Source: Rubrivivax gelatinosus IL144 (lineage in GTDB: Bacteria; Pseudomonadota; Gammaproteobacteria; Burkholderiales; Burkholderiaceae_C). From it: a stretch of 64,000 bases of DNA. Made by a program: the position numbers and the translations under genes. Below the pieces are notes generated by a model. That model searched no databases. It saw only the letters and a list, made by a program, of their open reading frames with translations, and was not told the DNA's origin. Shown here piece after piece: positions 62,594 to 64,000 of this stretch. Position 1 is the first letter of the stretch. Each line of letters begins with the position of its first letter. The DNA is taken from NCBI RefSeq assembly GCF_000284255.1, contig NC_017075.1, positions 2,170,001 to 2,234,000 on the forward strand, in the 5' to 3' direction.

Positions 62594-63777
62594 CGACGAT
62601 CCCGCTGCATTTCACGCCGCGCGAACCGGTGCGCGGCTTCGGCTTCTGGCGCCTGGGTTTCCGTCCGTTCTACCTGCTGGCCGCCGGTTTCGCCGCGCTG
62701 TCGATCGCCTTGTGGGCGCTGCAGTTCGGCGGCCTGCTGGGCGCCGCCTATCTCGCCGGGCCGCTGTGGCACGCGCACGAGATGCTGTTCGGCTTCACGC
62801 TGGCGGTCGTCGTCGGCTTTCTGTTCACCGCCGGGCGCAACTGGTCGGGCCAGCCGACGCCGACCGGCGGCGCGCTGGCGGCGCTGGCCGGGCTCTGGCT
62901 CGCCGGCCGGCTGCTGCTGCTGACGCCCTGGGGCCTGGCGGCCGCGGTGGTCAACATCGCCTTCCCGCTGCTGGCCGCCGTCGGCCTGGGGCGTGCGCTG
63001 TACGCCGGGCGCAACCAGCGCAACTACTTCTTCGTCGCGCTGCTGGTGGCGATGGCCGGCGCGCAGGCGCTGTTCCACCTGACGCTGCTCGGCGTGCTCG
63101 ACCTGCCGCTGCGCGCGGGCATCCAGATCGGGCTGGACGTCGTGCTCTTCGTGATGGCCGTCGTCGCCGGCCGCGTGGTGCCGATGTTCACCAACAACGG
63201 TGTGCCGGGCACCGGCGCCGAACGCCGGCCGCGTGTCGAACAGGTGGCGCTGGGCAGCGTGCTGGCGCTGCTGGCCGCCGACGTGCTGGGCCTGCCGGGC
63301 GTGGCCGTCGCCGCGCTTGCCGCTGTCGCCGCGCTGGCGCACGGCCTGCGGCTGGCGCTGTGGCGGCCGCAGCGCACGCGGCCCAACCCGCTGGTCTGGA
63401 TCCTGCACGCCGCCTACGCCTGGATCCCGCTGCACCTCGCGCTGCGCGCCGCGGCCGAGCTCGGCTGGGCCCAGGCCTCGCTGGCGACGCACGCGCTGAC
63501 CGCCGGCGCGATCGGCGCGCTGACGCTGGGCATGATGACGCGCACCGCGCGCGGCCACACCGGCCGGCCGCTGCGCGCCGACCGCTGGGACATCGCCGCC
63601 TACGTGCTGGTGCTGGCCGGCGGAGTGGTGCGCGTGCTGGGGCCGCTGCTGCTGCCGGGCTTGATGCAGGCCGAGATCGTCGTCTCGGGCGCCTGCTGGG
63701 CCGCGGCCTTCGCGGTCTACGCCTGGCGCTACGCGCCTTCGCTGTGGCGCGTGCGCGCCGACGGCCAGCCCGGCTGA
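62590..63777 (+). CDS. nnrS: NnrS family haem-copper membrane protein
   Basis: NnrS proteins protect against nitric oxide stress. The 395-residue product has about twelve membrane helices and the conserved GFRPFYLLAA, LWHAHEMLFGF, FTNNGVPGTG and ALTLGMMTRTARGHTGR segments, with His residues that could bind haem and copper. It starts 4 bp inside the nsrR end, so the NO sensor and the effector are co-translated. Confidence 0.92.
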   Translation: MTTIPLHFTPREPVRGFGFWRLGFRPFYLLAAGFAALSIALWALQFGGLLGAAYLAGPLWHAHEMLFGFTLAVVVGFLFTAGRNWSGQPTPTGGALAALAGLWLAGRLLLLTPWGLAAAVVNIAFPLLAAVGLGRALYAGRNQRNYFFVALLVAMAGAQALFHLTLLGVLDLPLRAGIQIGLDVVLFVMAVVAGRVVPMFTNNGVPGTGAERRPRVEQVALGSVLALLAADVLGLPGVAVAALAAVAALAHGLRLALWRPQRTRPNPLVWILHAAYAWIPLHLALRAAAELGWAQASLATHALTAGAIGALTLGMMTRTARGHTGRPLRADRWDIAAYVLVLAGGVVRVLGPLLLPGLMQAEIVVSGACWAAAFAVYAWRYAPSLWRVRADGQPG

Positions 63778-63825
63778 CACCCGCGTGACGGCCGGGGCCG
63801 GCCGCCAGCGGGCAAGATCGGCCGC

Positions 63826-64000
63826 ATGAGCGCTCTGCATCCTTCGGCGTCGGTCGACGCCTTCAACGCCCGCGGCGTCGGCCACCTGCCGGGCCATCTG
63901 GGCATCGTCGTCACCGCCGTCGCGGCGCGCGAGCTGCGCGCCGAACTCGCGGTGCAGCCCTGGCTGATGGCGCCCAACGGCTACCTGCACGCCGGCAGCG
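63826..64000 (+). CDS. PaaI/YdiI-type hotdog thioesterase, 5' part only
   Basis: The gene runs off the window. The 58 visible residues begin the hotdog thioesterase fold: FNARGVGHLPGHLGI and the MAPNGYLHAGS segment, the family's GxxHxG-like active-site entry. PaaI-type enzymes hydrolyse aryl- or acyl-CoA. It starts 48 bp after nnrS on the same strand. Confidence 0.75.
   Translation, partial: MSALHPSASVDAFNARGVGHLPGHLGIVVTAVAARELRAELAVQPWLMAPNGYLHAGS

Overview
This window is chromosomal DNA of very high GC content (roughly 70%) with dense, often overlapping genes (many ATGA/GTGA junctions). The gene content points to a facultatively anaerobic betaproteobacterium of the order Burkholderiales, most like the Rubrivivax/Leptothrix/Roseateles group; this is an inference from gene types, GC and codon use, not from a marker gene. 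I saw no rRNA, tRNA, insertion sequence, phage gene or CRISPR array.

Layout. 0-4.4 kb: a TonB-dependent receptor and a periplasmic binding protein diverge from a ModE-type molybdate regulator. 4.4-9.9 kb: a ribbon-helix-helix protein, a DJ-1/PfpI protein, a methionine ABC transporter (metN-metI-metQ), an acireductone dioxygenase and a PaaK-like acyl-CoA ligase, the last two separated by a string of abutting hairpins. 10-13.8 kb: a SUV3-like helicase and an NhaD-type Na+/H+ antiporter. 14.3-26.8 kb: one long operon, rnfB - giant pyruvate:ferredoxin oxidoreductase with a fused ferredoxin - rnfC-D-G-E-A - NqrM-like small protein - flavin-dependent ferredoxin/NADP reductase - apbE, closed by a strong terminator. 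26.9-29 kb: a cell-wall pair (L,D-transpeptidase and DUF882 peptidase). 29-35.3 kb: acyl-CoA metabolism (thiolase, CoA-transferase, two acyl-CoA dehydrogenases) interrupted by a HipA/YjjJ-type kinase with repeated operator-like elements. 35.3-37.4 kb: a DUF2249-ferredoxin-CcoG set below an FNR-like box. 37.5-41.6 kb: a LysM/FecR protein overlapping a CHASE2 hybrid histidine kinase. 41.6-50.5 kb: pyruvate phosphate dikinase, two dihaem cytochromes c, an MtrB/PioB-type porin, a decahaem cytochrome and an AraC regulator. 50.6-57.5 kb: pyruvate carboxylase and frdABCD. 57.7-61.5 kb: a lone receiver protein, an L,D-transpeptidase-like protein and a four-gene set of hydrolase and methyltransferases. 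61.5-64 kb: a Fur-family regulator, NsrR, NnrS and the start of a thioesterase gene.

How it fits together. Much of the window concerns pyruvate and low-potential electrons. The oxidoreductase can make reduced ferredoxin from pyruvate and hand it to Rnf, which would pump ions while reducing NAD+; NhaD could return Na+. Pyruvate phosphate dikinase, pyruvate carboxylase and an Escherichia coli-type fumarate reductase form a reductive C4 branch. The decahaem cytochrome/porin pair suggests electron exchange across the outer membrane. FNR-like and NsrR-like sites suggest control by oxygen and nitric oxide.

The best candidates for new biology are the Rnf-oxidoreductase supercluster with its NqrM-like protein, the ModE-linked TonB uptake pair, the three-hairpin junction at 8.5 kb, and the extracellular electron transfer cluster with its AraC direct repeats.
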